Positions 1 to 5,829 of a stretch of 7,138 bases of DNA are shown piece after piece. The notes beneath the pieces are model-generated. The model saw only the letters and a list, made by a program, of their open reading frames with translations, had not been told where the DNA came from and did no database searches. Source of the DNA: JAJTYI01 sp964420145 (GTDB lineage Bacteria; Patescibacteriota; Dojkabacteria; B142; OLB20); assembly GCA_964420145.1 (NCBI GenBank), contig CAYQRB010000037.1, positions 1 to 7,138 on the forward strand. Reading direction: 5' to 3'. Made by a program: the position numbers and the translations under genes. Each line of letters starts with the position of its first letter. Within the stretch, counting starts at the first letter, position 1.

Positions 1-1428
1 TCCGTCTCCATCCGTGTCTGCTTTTCCACATCTGTTTCCAGTAATATCGGTTGGTATGGGGGTGTTTGATATTACTGGGTTTCTTGTATTCGTTGGAATG
101 GGAGTGTTTGGAGGTGACTCGGAAGTGCCGAGACATTTGATATTAGAGGGACAGGCGGTATTGGTCTTTTTATTGGGATTTGAGATGATGGAATAGTACG
201 CAGCTATATAAGCATTTGTTGTCTCCTTAGTAGAAGGGGAAACACTAAAACTCCAAAAGTTTCGCTCCCACAAAATGTAATTTGCTCCAAATCCTGGCAC
301 GAACTCATTGGTAGGGGCATAGGTATAACCATCAACAGCTTGTTTGTAGAGTAAATCGGTTAGGTTTGCTGCATTCATGGGTACCCCATTAAAAGTTCTG
401 GGATAAGTAAAAGGGTTTTCAAACTGTGAGGCATCACCACCAACAGCAATTGGTAGCTGGTTTTTGTATTCACGGTAAATGGTATAGACGGCTATTGACC
501 ACCAGTGGCTATCTATCATATCGCCTTGTCGTGACTCAGGCGCATTAGCATATGGTGTCCCACAACCCCTAGGCAGAGCTTTCCATGGAACTGAATCTGG
601 ATTTGAGATTCCATGCCCAAGTGTCTTGAGATGATTTGTGAGCTCGCGAAGATCTTCACATCCTGCCCCACCCAGCCAATTCAAAGGTTGAATCACCTGG
701 GAAGTAGCAAAATGTGGTGCAATAGCAGTATGAATTATTTTGTATGATTCTAGTTTTGCTTCTTCAAAATCAGCATTGGAAATATCACTTGTAGGAGGAT
801 TTCCAAAGGTGGTTTCATCAAACATAATCCCTTCAAACTGAGGATTATTATCATAATGATCACCAATTGCTTTAAGAACTCTGATCATTTCAGCCCGAGG
901 TCCTGGCTCCCACCATTTGACTGAAGCATTGGCATGTGTATTAGCACTACTATACAACTTGGTGCAATGGGGGAGCATATAGGTAGGAATACGAGTGGCG
1001 CCATCACAGTTTTTATTCCAAATATCAGTAGCCCACCAGTGAAAGAACATTTGTTTATCTGGACCAATAGCCTCCAGATATTCATCCACTAGAGCAAAGT
1101 TATACTGTCCCTTTTCTGGCTCAAAAGCTTTCCAGGTTATAGGTATCCTAACTCCACGAGCTACCTGAAGGCGAGGATCGGACTTTATTTCATCACCGAT
1201 ATATTTAGGTGAGGTGTCTAGTGGATATCCTTGTAAATAATGTCCAGTATTCCACTTTTTTGTTTTAAGTGTTGTAGTAGAAACTTGTTCTTTTAATAAA
1301 GGGTTTTCTTGGGGAGTAATAGCTAGTTGGTACTCCGGAGAATAGTCTTGTGTTCTAGAAAACAAAAAAAGAGTAAATACTCCTATTACTAAGGTAATAA
1401 ACACCCCTACTGATAGTTTTTTTCGCAC
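1..1428 (-). CDS. Secreted glycoside hydrolase-like TIM-barrel protein with C-terminal dockerin-like repeat (3' end cut by window)
   Basis: The frame is open for 476 codons from GTG 1428 to the window edge; an in-frame TAG at 1450-1452 closes it upstream, and GTG is the only good start. Residues 2-4 are basic (RKK) and 5-24 are hydrophobic, giving a signal peptide or membrane anchor, so the rest should lie outside the cytoplasm. Residues ~85-395 read as a (beta/alpha)8 barrel. ITWKAFEPEKGQYNF (97-111) resembles the W..EP..G.Y.F element of clan GH-A enzymes; FFHWW (128-132), GIMFDE (200-205), DSHWW (306-310), VGGD (329-332) and YILWER (384-389) look like strand ends. E205 sits where the acid/base would be; the nucleophile position carries D332 rather than Glu, so activity is uncertain. 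Cysteines at 141/155, 257/289 and 426/432 could form disulfides. A Pro/Thr linker (~435-465) leads to CGKADTDGDG, the start of a dockerin/EF-hand-like Ca-binding repeat. Substrate unknown. GC is visibly higher than in neighbours. The gene is certain, the GH-like fold likely, the family unassigned. Confidence 0.6.
   Translation of the reverse strand, partial: MRKKLSVGVFITLVIGVFTLFLFSRTQDYSPEYQLAITPQENPLLKEQVSTTTLKTKKWNTGHYLQGYPLDTSPKYIGDEIKSDPRLQVARGVRIPITWKAFEPEKGQYNFALVDEYLEAIGPDKQMFFHWWATDIWNKNCDGATRIPTYMLPHCTKLYSSANTHANASVKWWEPGPRAEMIRVLKAIGDHYDNNPQFEGIMFDETTFGNPPTSDISNADFEEAKLESYKIIHTAIAPHFATSQVIQPLNWLGGAGCEDLRELTNHLKTLGHGISNPDSVPWKALPRGCGTPYANAPESRQGDMIDSHWWSIAVYTIYREYKNQLPIAVGGDASQFENPFTYPRTFNGVPMNAANLTDLLYKQAVDGYTYAPTNEFVPGFGANYILWERNFWSFSVSPSTKETTNAYIAAYYSIISNPNKKTNTACPSNIKCLGTSESPPNTPIPTNTRNPVISNTPIPTDITGNRCGKADTDGDG
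38..110. repeat. Linker-encoding 42-base imperfect direct repeat with an 11-base inverted repeat
   Basis: Bases 49-68 and 91-110 match at 17 of 20 positions with a 42-base period. On the minus strand they encode two copies of NTPIPT, 14 residues apart, in the Pro/Thr linker of the secreted protein. CCAGTAATATC (38-48) is perfectly complementary to GATATTACTGG (68-78) across a 19-base loop. The direct repeat fits linker growth by tandem duplication; the inverted repeat may be chance or a weak mRNA hairpin. Confidence 0.6.
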
Positions 1429-1469
1429 TTCTGTGTTTTTAATAACTTTCTACATAAAAGATAGTGTAA

Positions 1470-1500
1470 ATACTAGTATAAGCCTATCTCGTGTTAAAAT
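1470..1500 (+). promoter_or_regulatory. Divergent intergenic region: palindrome and -10-like TAAAAT before ruvX
   Basis: The 77-base gap between the divergent secreted-protein gene and ruvX contains ATACTAGTAT (1470-1479), a perfect 10-base palindrome. It supplies -10-like hexamers on both strands (TAGTAT 1474-1479 plus; TATACT 1480-1475 minus). TAAAAT (1495-1500) lies 5 bases before the ruvX ATG, which would put transcription start at or next to the start codon. No convincing -35 box is seen for any of these, so assignment is tentative. Confidence 0.3.
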
Positions 1501-1505
1501 CTAAT

Positions 1506-1901
1506 ATGAAAATCTTATCAATCGATCACGGGACTAAGAAAATTGGACTAGCTGTTTCAGACGAGTTGGGTATAACTGCAAGGCCTTTGTCTGTTATTTA
1601 TATTAAAAATAAAAACCAGGCGACAGATAAAATCATAGATATAATCAAGTCTCAAAACTGTCAAAAGGTTCTAATTGGAATACCTTTTGGATACGGAGGA
1701 GAAGATTCTCTGCAGACAAAAATAGTAAAAGAGTTTGCAAGAGATCTAAAAAAGAATATAGATATAGAAATAGTATTTTGGGATGAAAGTTACTCTAGTA
1801 AAGAGGCGATATCAAACCTGTGTGGACGAACTAGGCGAGATATTGATAGTGAATCAGCCAAAATTATTTTATTAGAGTACTTAAACTCTTTTTCTTTGTA
1901 A
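1506..1901 (+). CDS. ruvX: RuvX/YqgF family nuclease (putative Holliday junction resolvase / pre-16S rRNA nuclease)
   Basis: 131 residues from ATG 1506, close to the family's usual 130-150. The start MKILSIDHGTKKIGLAVSD is the family's N-terminal strand with catalytic D7 and the GTK(R)IG turn. IGIPFGYGG (58-65) matches the IVGLPLNxxG segment, WDESYSS (92-98) the DERLTT segment with acidic D93/E94, and IDSESAKIILLEYL (113-126) the last acidic motif with D114. RNase H-like fold, cytoplasmic. In E. coli and Firmicutes this protein is linked to 5'-end processing of 16S rRNA; the resolvase role is historical. An in-frame GTG at 1491 would add MLKSN, but ATG 1506 matches the family start. The usual Arg of DER is Ser here (S95), worth checking. 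It precedes mltG by 58 bases, the order seen as yrrK-yrrL in Bacillus. High confidence in family. Confidence 0.9.
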   Translation: MKILSIDHGTKKIGLAVSDELGITARPLSVIYIKNKNQATDKIIDIIKSQNCQKVLIGIPFGYGGEDSLQTKIVKEFARDLKKNIDIEIVFWDESYSSKEAISNLCGRTRRDIDSESAKIILLEYLNSFSL

Positions 1902-1905
1902 CAAT

Positions 1906-1935
1906 TTGACCATCTATCCATATTAAAGATAAAAT
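1906..1935 (+). promoter_or_regulatory. Candidate mltG promoter
   Basis: TTGACC (1906-1911) and TAAAAT (1930-1935) are 18 bases apart, predicting a start near 1942 and a leader of about 18 bases. TATAAA (1945-1950) just downstream is a second -10-like match giving an almost leaderless mRNA. Neither is followed by a Shine-Dalgarno site. Read-through from ruvX is equally possible because no terminator hairpin separates the genes. Confidence 0.4.
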
Positions 1936-1959
1936 AAGGGTTCTTATAAATATATAGTT

Positions 1960-3024
1960 ATGTCAAAGCTTTTTATAGCATTACTTTTGGTCGCTTCCTT
2001 TGGGGGAGTTGTCTTTTTTTTAGGATATTCTTTTTATCAATCGTCTCTATCCACAGAGTTACCCATAAATGAGGATACTAAGTTTACTGTTGCTACGGGT
2101 AGTAGTGTAGATAAAATTCTCTCTGATTTGAATGAGCAAAATATAATTAAAAATAAACAGGTTTTCTCGATTTATCTAAAGCTAAATCCAAAGATAGCGA
2201 CAAACTTTAAAGCAGGAGAATTTACTATAAAAAAAGGTTCTACCCTAAAGACACTATCGGAGACTTTGCAGGATGCCTCAGCGGATAGAAGTGATATACC
2301 TGTTTTGATACAAGAGGGCCTAAGATATGATGAAATAGCAGATATTTTAGAAAAGTCTTTTTCAAGTATTTCAGAGAGTAGGTTTTCTAGATCAGATTAT
2401 ATCTCAATTGTTGAGAATCCTGACCAATACGAGTTTACACCTGTAGTTTCAGAGTTTTTAAGTAGTAACAAACCAGCAGGAAAAAGTCTTGAGGGTTTTC
2501 TCTATCCTGAGACATATTTTTTTCCTAAAAATGCAAATTCTCTTGATATCATCAATATTCAAATAGAGGTGCTATCTCAGAAAATAACTTCCAAAGATAA
2601 AGAGCAAATGAAAAAAGGGAAATATTCTTTTTATGAATATTTAACTGTAGCAAGTATGATAGAAAGAGAAGCCTTTGCTAGCTCTGAGAAGCCAGATATT
2701 GCAGATGTGGTGTTTAAAAGGCTAGAGAACGGAGTTTTGGGAGTTAAGTTACTACAAATAGATGCAACACTCCTATATCAAGCAAAAGACTGGAAGTCGG
2801 ATCCGCTACGAGAAAAAGGAAAAGATGGTCCGTACAACACTTATACTAGAGTTGGTTTACCCCCTACGCCAATTAGTAATCCGGGTATTGACTCTGTTCA
2901 CGCCTCGTTATATCCTAAAAGTAACGATTACTATTTTTATCTCCACGATAATGATGGTGTGATTCATTTTGCTCGTAACCAATCTGAACACAACATCAAT
3001 GTCAGAAAGTATATACTCAATTAA
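1960..3024 (+). CDS. mltG: MltG/YceG endolytic murein transglycosylase
   Basis: 354 residues, near the usual 330-380. The protein cleaves nascent glycan strands beside the membrane-bound peptidoglycan polymerases and so sets chain length. One N-terminal membrane helix (~4-24) is followed by a LysM-like segment (FTVATGSSVDKIL, 42-54, to ~105). The YceG catalytic domain carries LEGFLYPETYFF (177-188), ASMIEREA (231-238), where E235 aligns with the catalytic Glu of the ASIVEKE motif, and PYNTYTRVGLPPTPISNPG (291-309) with SEHN (342-345) near the end. All key motifs are intact. The membrane helix and catalytic domain imply action on the outer face of the cytoplasmic membrane. Its stop TAA (3022-3024) overlaps the ATG of the next gene (TAATG), indicating coupled translation. 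Very high confidence. Confidence 0.97.
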   Translation: MSKLFIALLLVASFGGVVFFLGYSFYQSSLSTELPINEDTKFTVATGSSVDKILSDLNEQNIIKNKQVFSIYLKLNPKIATNFKAGEFTIKKGSTLKTLSETLQDASADRSDIPVLIQEGLRYDEIADILEKSFSSISESRFSRSDYISIVENPDQYEFTPVVSEFLSSNKPAGKSLEGFLYPETYFFPKNANSLDIINIQIEVLSQKITSKDKEQMKKGKYSFYEYLTVASMIEREAFASSEKPDIADVVFKRLENGVLGVKLLQIDATLLYQAKDWKSDPLREKGKDGPYNTYTRVGLPPTPISNPGIDSVHASLYPKSNDYYFYLHDNDGVIHFARNQSEHNINVRKYILN

Positions 3025-3389
3025 TGCAGATAGAAAAAAAGTTAGGTAAACTTAAATTTGAACTCAAACTATCCGGTTTTCAGATTGCAGTAATTGCTAC
3101 TTGGATTTTTTTTATTCTTATTGTTCCGATAGGTATAGATGTTTTATCTAAATCTCAAGAACCAGTAGATACCTCCGCACAAACACTAGAGGGATCAAAT
3201 CCATCGGTAAATACACAAGCAGGAGGGGATGATATATTTACTTATACTGTGAAACAAGACAGTCAAAAAGAACTTGTATCTATGCTAACTCTTGTATTCG
3301 GAATACTTTCTGCGGTTATTGCAGTAGGAAGTCTAGTTTTTTTCCTCAAAGAGCGCTCTAAAAGAGAGCCAAGCGTTTTTGATTCTTAA
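3024..3389 (+). CDS. Small two-TM membrane protein coupled to mltG, function unknown
   Basis: 121 residues, family not recognised. A basic N-terminal stretch (4-15: EKKLGKLKFELK) is followed by a membrane helix at ~19-40, a polar, Thr/Ser/Gly-rich stretch at ~43-80, a second helix at ~86-107, and a charged tail with KERSKREP (109-116). By the positive-inside rule both ends are cytoplasmic and the ~45-residue loop is outside. ATG 3024 shares its A with the mltG stop, so it is probably translated by reinitiation and produced in a fixed ratio to MltG; a role beside MltG in wall synthesis is inference from position only. It converges on the omdA-like gene with a 4-base gap. Real gene likely because of the overlap and the clear topology. 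Confidence 0.7.
   Translation: MQIEKKLGKLKFELKLSGFQIAVIATWIFFILIVPIGIDVLSKSQEPVDTSAQTLEGSNPSVNTQAGGDDIFTYTVKQDSQKELVSMLTLVFGILSAVIAVGSLVFFLKERSKREPSVFDS
3355..3380 (+). terminator. Weak candidate terminator inside the end of the membrane-protein gene
   Basis: GCTCT (3355-3359) pairs with AGAGC (3365-3369) across AAAAG, followed after six bases by TTTTT (3376-3380). The stem is only five pairs and the T run is displaced, so strength is doubtful. It is the only hairpin-plus-T arrangement near this convergent gene pair, whose 4-base gap leaves no room for a terminator between stops. Confidence 0.2.
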
Positions 3390-3393
3390 GATG

Positions 3394-3654
3394 TTATTTA
3401 AGTTTGCGGTGTGGGCATCCTGGCCAACAACAAGGAGCCCTTTTGCCTTTGTGTAAATCTTCCCCAAGCCTGATTATATGTTTTACTCGAGTTTCTTCTT
3501 TTTTGACATATGTCACCCAACAAATCCATTCGTTTCGCTGGATTGGGGTAAGACTATTCCATCTTGTGAGTAGTTCTTTATCAGACAATAATAGGTTTTT
3601 AATATCTGTTGGTATTTTGTGTAATACGCTTTTAAGTAGGGGTTCTGTAGTCAT
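3394..3654 (-). CDS. YdeI/OmpD-associated (OmdA-like) small protein with Cys-rich tail
   Basis: 86 residues. The centre, WNSLTPIQRNEWICWV (32-47) followed by KKEETRVKHI (51-60), matches the C-terminal part of the YdeI/OmdA family (W..L.P..R.EW..WI..AK..ETR..RI). Residues 75-83 (CCWPGCPHR) form a compact Cys/His tail that might bind a metal (C75, C76, C80, H82). No signal peptide or membrane segment, so cytoplasmic. Family biochemistry is poorly known; the name comes from bacteriocin protection and OmpD association in enterobacteria, and neither should be assumed here. The gene follows the UDG-family gene by 80 bases on the same strand and ends 4 bases from the convergent membrane-protein gene. 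The overlapping plus-strand frame at 3404-3697 is a shadow. Family assignment is good, function unknown. Confidence 0.7.
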   Translation of the reverse strand: MTTEPLLKSVLHKIPTDIKNLLLSDKELLTRWNSLTPIQRNEWICWVTYVKKEETRVKHIIRLGEDLHKGKRAPCCWPGCPHRKLK

Positions 3655-3681
3655 AGTTTTTTATTTTATAATGAAAAGAGA

Positions 3682-3715
3682 TATGATTTTATCATAACAA
3701 TATAAAACTGATCAA
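3682..3715 (-). promoter_or_regulatory. Candidate promoter of the OmdA-like gene with inverted repeat over the -10
   Basis: On the minus strand TTGATC (3715-3710) and TAAAAT (3691-3686) are 18 bases apart, predicting a start near 3679 and a ~25-base leader. TATGAT (3682-3687) and ATCATA (3691-3696) form a perfect 6-base inverted repeat around TTT, covering the -10 box, an operator-like position. As RNA the same repeat would be an all-AU hairpin followed by UCUCUUUU, so it could instead help end the upstream UDG-family transcript. Confidence 0.4.
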
Positions 3716-3734
3716 AAACAAGGAATCGGGTAGA

Positions 3735-4331
3735 TTATGGGTAAGGGGGAAGAATCTTTTTCACTATATTTCGTAGGGATGGTACTACATCGGTTATAAA
3801 CCACGGGTTTTTTGTATGCCAGCGTAGGTTTAGTGGACTAGGATGAACTATAGGAAAATATTCAGGTAGATAGGTATTATAAGCATACACAGTTTTGGTC
3901 AGGTTTTTCTTTGTCTTTTTTCCTAAATAATATTTTTGAGAATATGCACCAACAAGGATAGTTAACTGTATATTGTGCATATGCTTGAAAAGAAGTGGAT
4001 GCCATTTTTTTGCGAATTCTTTACGAGGGGGTAGGTCTCCGTGTGTAGCTTTTCCCGGATAGTAAAAATCCATAGGTATTAGTGCTATTAGGTTGGGATT
4101 GTAAAATTGCTTATCTGTTACACCTAGCCATTCGCGTAGTTTTTTACCACTTAGATCGTTCCAAGGTTTTTTACTTTCCTGTGCTTTAATCCCCGGTGCT
4201 TGACCAATAATCGCGATTCTTGCTTGTTTGTCCGCAGTATATATTGGTTCATAACCTTTGGATTGCATATCAGAGTTCATAGGGTCAGTTATGATTTGTT
4301 GGTATAAAGTAGAGAAAATAGAGGGAGTCAT
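3735..4331 (-). CDS. Uracil-DNA glycosylase superfamily protein
   Basis: 198 residues. GQAPG (43-47) is the first active-site motif of the superfamily; KPWNDLSGKKLREWLGV (55-71) follows the conserved P-[FW]-x-D-x-SG-x-x-L-R-x-W-LGV pattern; IPMDFYYPG (85-93) and GDLPPR (98-103) are internal signatures; HPSPLN with R170 and W171 (163-171) is the second active-site motif. By family it should flip out and excise uracil or a related damaged base; substrate is untested. There is no cysteine at all, so the Fe-S cluster of family 4/5 enzymes cannot be present, and the N-terminal Cys pair I recall in some relatives is absent. Cytoplasmic. The ATG lies 28 bases after the 3' end of tRNA-Asn with no clear promoter between, suggesting one shared transcript. 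Superfamily assignment is strong. Confidence 0.9.
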   Translation of the reverse strand: MTPSIFSTLYQQIITDPMNSDMQSKGYEPIYTADKQARIAIIGQAPGIKAQESKKPWNDLSGKKLREWLGVTDKQFYNPNLIALIPMDFYYPGKATHGDLPPRKEFAKKWHPLLFKHMHNIQLTILVGAYSQKYYLGKKTKKNLTKTVYAYNTYLPEYFPIVHPSPLNLRWHTKNPWFITDVVPSLRNIVKKILPPYP

Positions 4332-4345
4332 ATTTAGGTGGTTTA

Positions 4346-4358
4346 TTCAAAGCTTGAA
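4346..4358. repeat. Small inverted repeat after the tRNA 3' end
   Basis: TTCAA (4346-4350) and TTGAA (4354-4358) form a perfect 5-base stem around a 3-base loop, one base past the tRNA-Asn discriminator base. It is not followed by a T run on the minus strand, so it is not a convincing terminator; it may mark the tRNA trailer processed by RNase, or be chance. Confidence 0.3.
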
Positions 4359-4359
4359 A

Positions 4360-4431
4360 CTCCGCAGGCAGGATTTGAACCTGCAACCATTCGATTAACA
4401 GTCGATTGCTCCACCATTGAGCTACTGCGGA
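4360..4431 (-). tRNA. tRNA-Asn (anticodon GUU)
   Basis: 72 nt cloverleaf. Acceptor TCCGCAG (4431-4425) pairs with CTGCGGA (4367-4361); the D stem is GCTC/GAGC; the anticodon loop is CTGTTAA with GTT at 4399-4397; the T arm is GCAGG-TTCAAAT-CCTGC. The discriminator is G (4360), as expected for bacterial tRNA-Asn. CCA is not encoded (TTT follows), so a CCA-adding enzyme is required. The outermost anticodon-stem pair (27-43) is an A-A mismatch, leaving four pairs. It has its own upstream promoter, and a UDG-family gene begins 28 bases after its 3' end. Confidence 0.97.
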
Positions 4432-4456
4432 ACAGAAAGCCAAAAGTTTGTAGGTA

Positions 4457-4485
4457 ATTATACCAACATAACCGGGAATAGTTAA
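4457..4485 (-). promoter_or_regulatory. Promoter of tRNA-Asn
   Basis: On the minus strand TTAACT (4485-4480) is followed after exactly 17 bases by a perfect TATAAT (4462-4457). The predicted start is near 4450, giving a ~19-base 5' leader before the mature tRNA. A TTGACT overlaps just upstream, but its spacing (23) is too long. This is one of the two best promoter matches in the window, fitting a stable RNA gene. Confidence 0.8.
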
Positions 4486-4545
4486 AGTCAAAATCCCAAT
4501 ACTACCAAAAGAGGTGTTTGGATTTTTATGTAAAACAGGTTGGTT

Positions 4546-5391
4546 TTAATCAGCTTTACTACTTTTTATATAAGAGAATTCTGGCTCATCCTCGTCTTCT
4601 CTTTGTGTATATTCTACACCACTGGCCATGTTTTCGATCATTTTTTCTGCAATTTTGGGGAAAAATCTATAAACATTGGCAAAGGTCTGACTAGATCCAG
4701 GTATTATGACCCGTTTTTTATCAGTAAGGGTTGCTTTGTAAACTTCCTCTGCAACTTCATCGGTTGTAAGTGCTTTCCCCATTTTAGAAATATCGATATT
4801 TGCTTTTTGGGGATCGAAGAATTCTGTAGTGACAGCGCCGGGGTGTAGTGTTGTAATTTTGATATTAAAGGGTTTTAGCTCTGTTCTTATAGTATCGGCA
4901 AAACCTGTAATAGCCCATTTACTTGCTACATAAACAGACCATTGAGGCAGAGTAATTAGTCCTGCCAAAGATGAGCAGAAAATAATATGTCCAAAATTTT
5001 GCCTAACCATAACTTCTGTAGCATATTTCCCAACCATTATCATCCCTTTAACATTAATATCTAAGACTTTTTCAATTTCATCTGCAGGTATATCGTAAAT
5101 ATTGCCGATAAAGCCAATTCCAGCGTTGTTGAAAACTATATCCAAAGGTCTTCCTCCTTCTGTTGCTTTCAAAAAAAGCTCTTTTACTTGTTGTTTATCC
5201 GTTACATCGGTTGGATATACTTCAGCTTTTCCTCCTAACTCTTCTACTTTGGCTTTTACTTCGTTTAGTTTATCTAATCTTCGTGCAGCTAAGATCACGG
5301 TAGCACCATCTTTTGCTACTCGTAAAGCATAACCCATCCCAATACCACTTGATGCACCAGTTATCAATACAGTTTTACCCTGTAGTTTCAT
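4546..5391 (-). CDS. Short-chain dehydrogenase/reductase (SDR), classical type
   Basis: 281 residues from ATG 5391; MKLQGKTVLITGASSGIG is the normal SDR beginning, so the in-frame ATG at 5463 (24 extra residues, no family match) is not used. Rossmann motif TGASSGIG (11-18), R37/R38 after beta-2 (NADP preference likely), D62 in TDVT, NNAG (88-91), N113, then the catalytic set S141, Y154 and K158 (YVASK), and HPGAVTTEF (183-191). All catalytic residues are present, so an active NAD(P)H-dependent oxidoreductase is expected; the substrate cannot be read from sequence. The C-terminal ~25 residues are very acidic (REDEDEPEF, 264-272) and atypical. No signal peptide. It is a single gene, divergent from the ytxG-like gene and upstream of the separately promoted tRNA-Asn. 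TACTTT lies 6 bases before the ATG as a weak -10. Very high confidence in family. Confidence 0.97.
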   Translation of the reverse strand: MKLQGKTVLITGASSGIGMGYALRVAKDGATVILAARRLDKLNEVKAKVEELGGKAEVYPTDVTDKQQVKELFLKATEGGRPLDIVFNNAGIGFIGNIYDIPADEIEKVLDINVKGMIMVGKYATEVMVRQNFGHIIFCSSLAGLITLPQWSVYVASKWAITGFADTIRTELKPFNIKITTLHPGAVTTEFFDPQKANIDISKMGKALTTDEVAEEVYKATLTDKKRVIIPGSSQTFANVYRFFPKIAEKMIENMASGVEYTQREDEDEPEFSYIKSSKAD

Positions 5392-5457
5392 AGATAGAAA
5401 GTAAAAAGTAATATATTGACATATTAGCGAATTTAAACCTGTATTGGAAATAAATCT

Positions 5458-5487
5458 TTGCAAAAATGTCCGAATTTATGGGATAAT
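5458..5487 (+). promoter_or_regulatory. Candidate promoter of the small membrane protein gene
   Basis: TTGCAA (5458-5463) and GATAAT (5482-5487) are 18 bases apart, predicting a start near 5494 and a ~20-base leader lacking any Shine-Dalgarno match. A second -10-like TAGTAT (5502-5507) lies 6 bases before the ATG and would give a leaderless mRNA, but has no -35 partner. Both sit in the 122-base gap shared with the divergent SDR gene. Confidence 0.4.
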
Positions 5488-5513
5488 ATTCATATACTTA
5501 TTAGTATTCTCGT

Positions 5514-5822
5514 ATGGATACCAACGATTTTGTCAAGTTCTTGCTAGTAGTTTCCCTAAGTTTTAGTATGGTTGGAATTTCTGTTCAGATTATGCGTCTT
5601 TTGGGTACGACAAACGATACTATCAAGCTTTCTCACGAAATTATCCGTAATATGACTAGGATTACTACAAAAGTAAGCGAAGACTACCTTACAATGAGTG
5701 ATCATATATTGACATTCACCCAATCAATCTCTCGGATCGGAACACATATAATCAATCCTATTGTTGGATTGTTTAGTTTTTTAGATCGATTCAGGGGTAA
5801 AAATAGTGATGATGAAGAGTAA
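5514..5822 (+). CDS. Small membrane-anchored helical protein, YtxG/DUF948-like by position
   Basis: 102 residues. An N-terminal membrane helix (~7-30) is followed by a polar, probably helical stretch (31-75) with Ile/Leu/Met spacing that could form a coiled coil, a second hydrophobic patch (78-90, THIINPIVGLFSF from 77), and a charged tail (RFRGKNSDDEE). I recognise no sharp motif. In Bacillus, ytxG encodes an N-terminally anchored DUF948 protein directly before ytxH; the same order here (51-base gap to the YtxH-family gene) and similar build suggest an equivalent, though it is shorter. Possible role: membrane-associated stress or envelope factor, inferred from context only. Gene reality is well supported by promoter, length and neighbour. 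Confidence 0.5.
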   Translation: MDTNDFVKFLLVVSLSFSMVGISVQIMRLLGTTNDTIKLSHEIIRNMTRITTKVSEDYLTMSDHILTFTQSISRIGTHIINPIVGLFSFLDRFRGKNSDDEE

Positions 5823-5829
5823 GTTTTTT

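Noticed and set aside
14..196. Plus-strand open frame of 60 codons
   Set aside because: It lies opposite the continuous 476-codon minus-strand secreted-protein gene and has a low-complexity Val/Gly/Phe sequence produced by the linker repeats.
885..1085. Minus-strand 66-codon frame
   Set aside because: It is in a different frame inside the secreted-protein gene and has no domain-like sequence.
1491..1505. GTG start adding MLKSN to RuvX
   Set aside because: The family begins at the MKILSID strand; ATG 1506 fits it and lies 5 bases after the -10-like TAAAAT.
2762..2962. Plus-strand frame inside mltG
   Set aside because: Overlaps the conserved catalytic domain of MltG in another frame.
3404..3697. 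Plus-strand 97-codon frame
   Set aside because: Lies opposite the OmdA-like gene, which has family motifs, and extends into its promoter region.
4285..4491. Minus-strand 68-codon frame across the tRNA
   Set aside because: It spans the whole tRNA-Asn and the UDG-family start, so it cannot be a real protein gene.
4540..4848. Plus-strand 102-codon frame
   Set aside because: Opposite strand of the SDR gene, Cys/Phe-rich with no motif.
5102..5332. Plus-strand 76-codon frame
   Set aside because: Opposite strand of the SDR Rossmann-fold region, with no motif of its own.
5416..5421. Perfect TTGACA in the SDR/ytxG-like gap
   Set aside because: No -10-like hexamer is found at 16-19 bases; the TTGCAA/GATAAT pair is a better fit.
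5392..5463. N-terminal extension of the SDR from ATG 5463
   Set aside because: The extra 24 residues match no SDR feature, and MKLQGKTVLITGASSGIG is the normal beginning.
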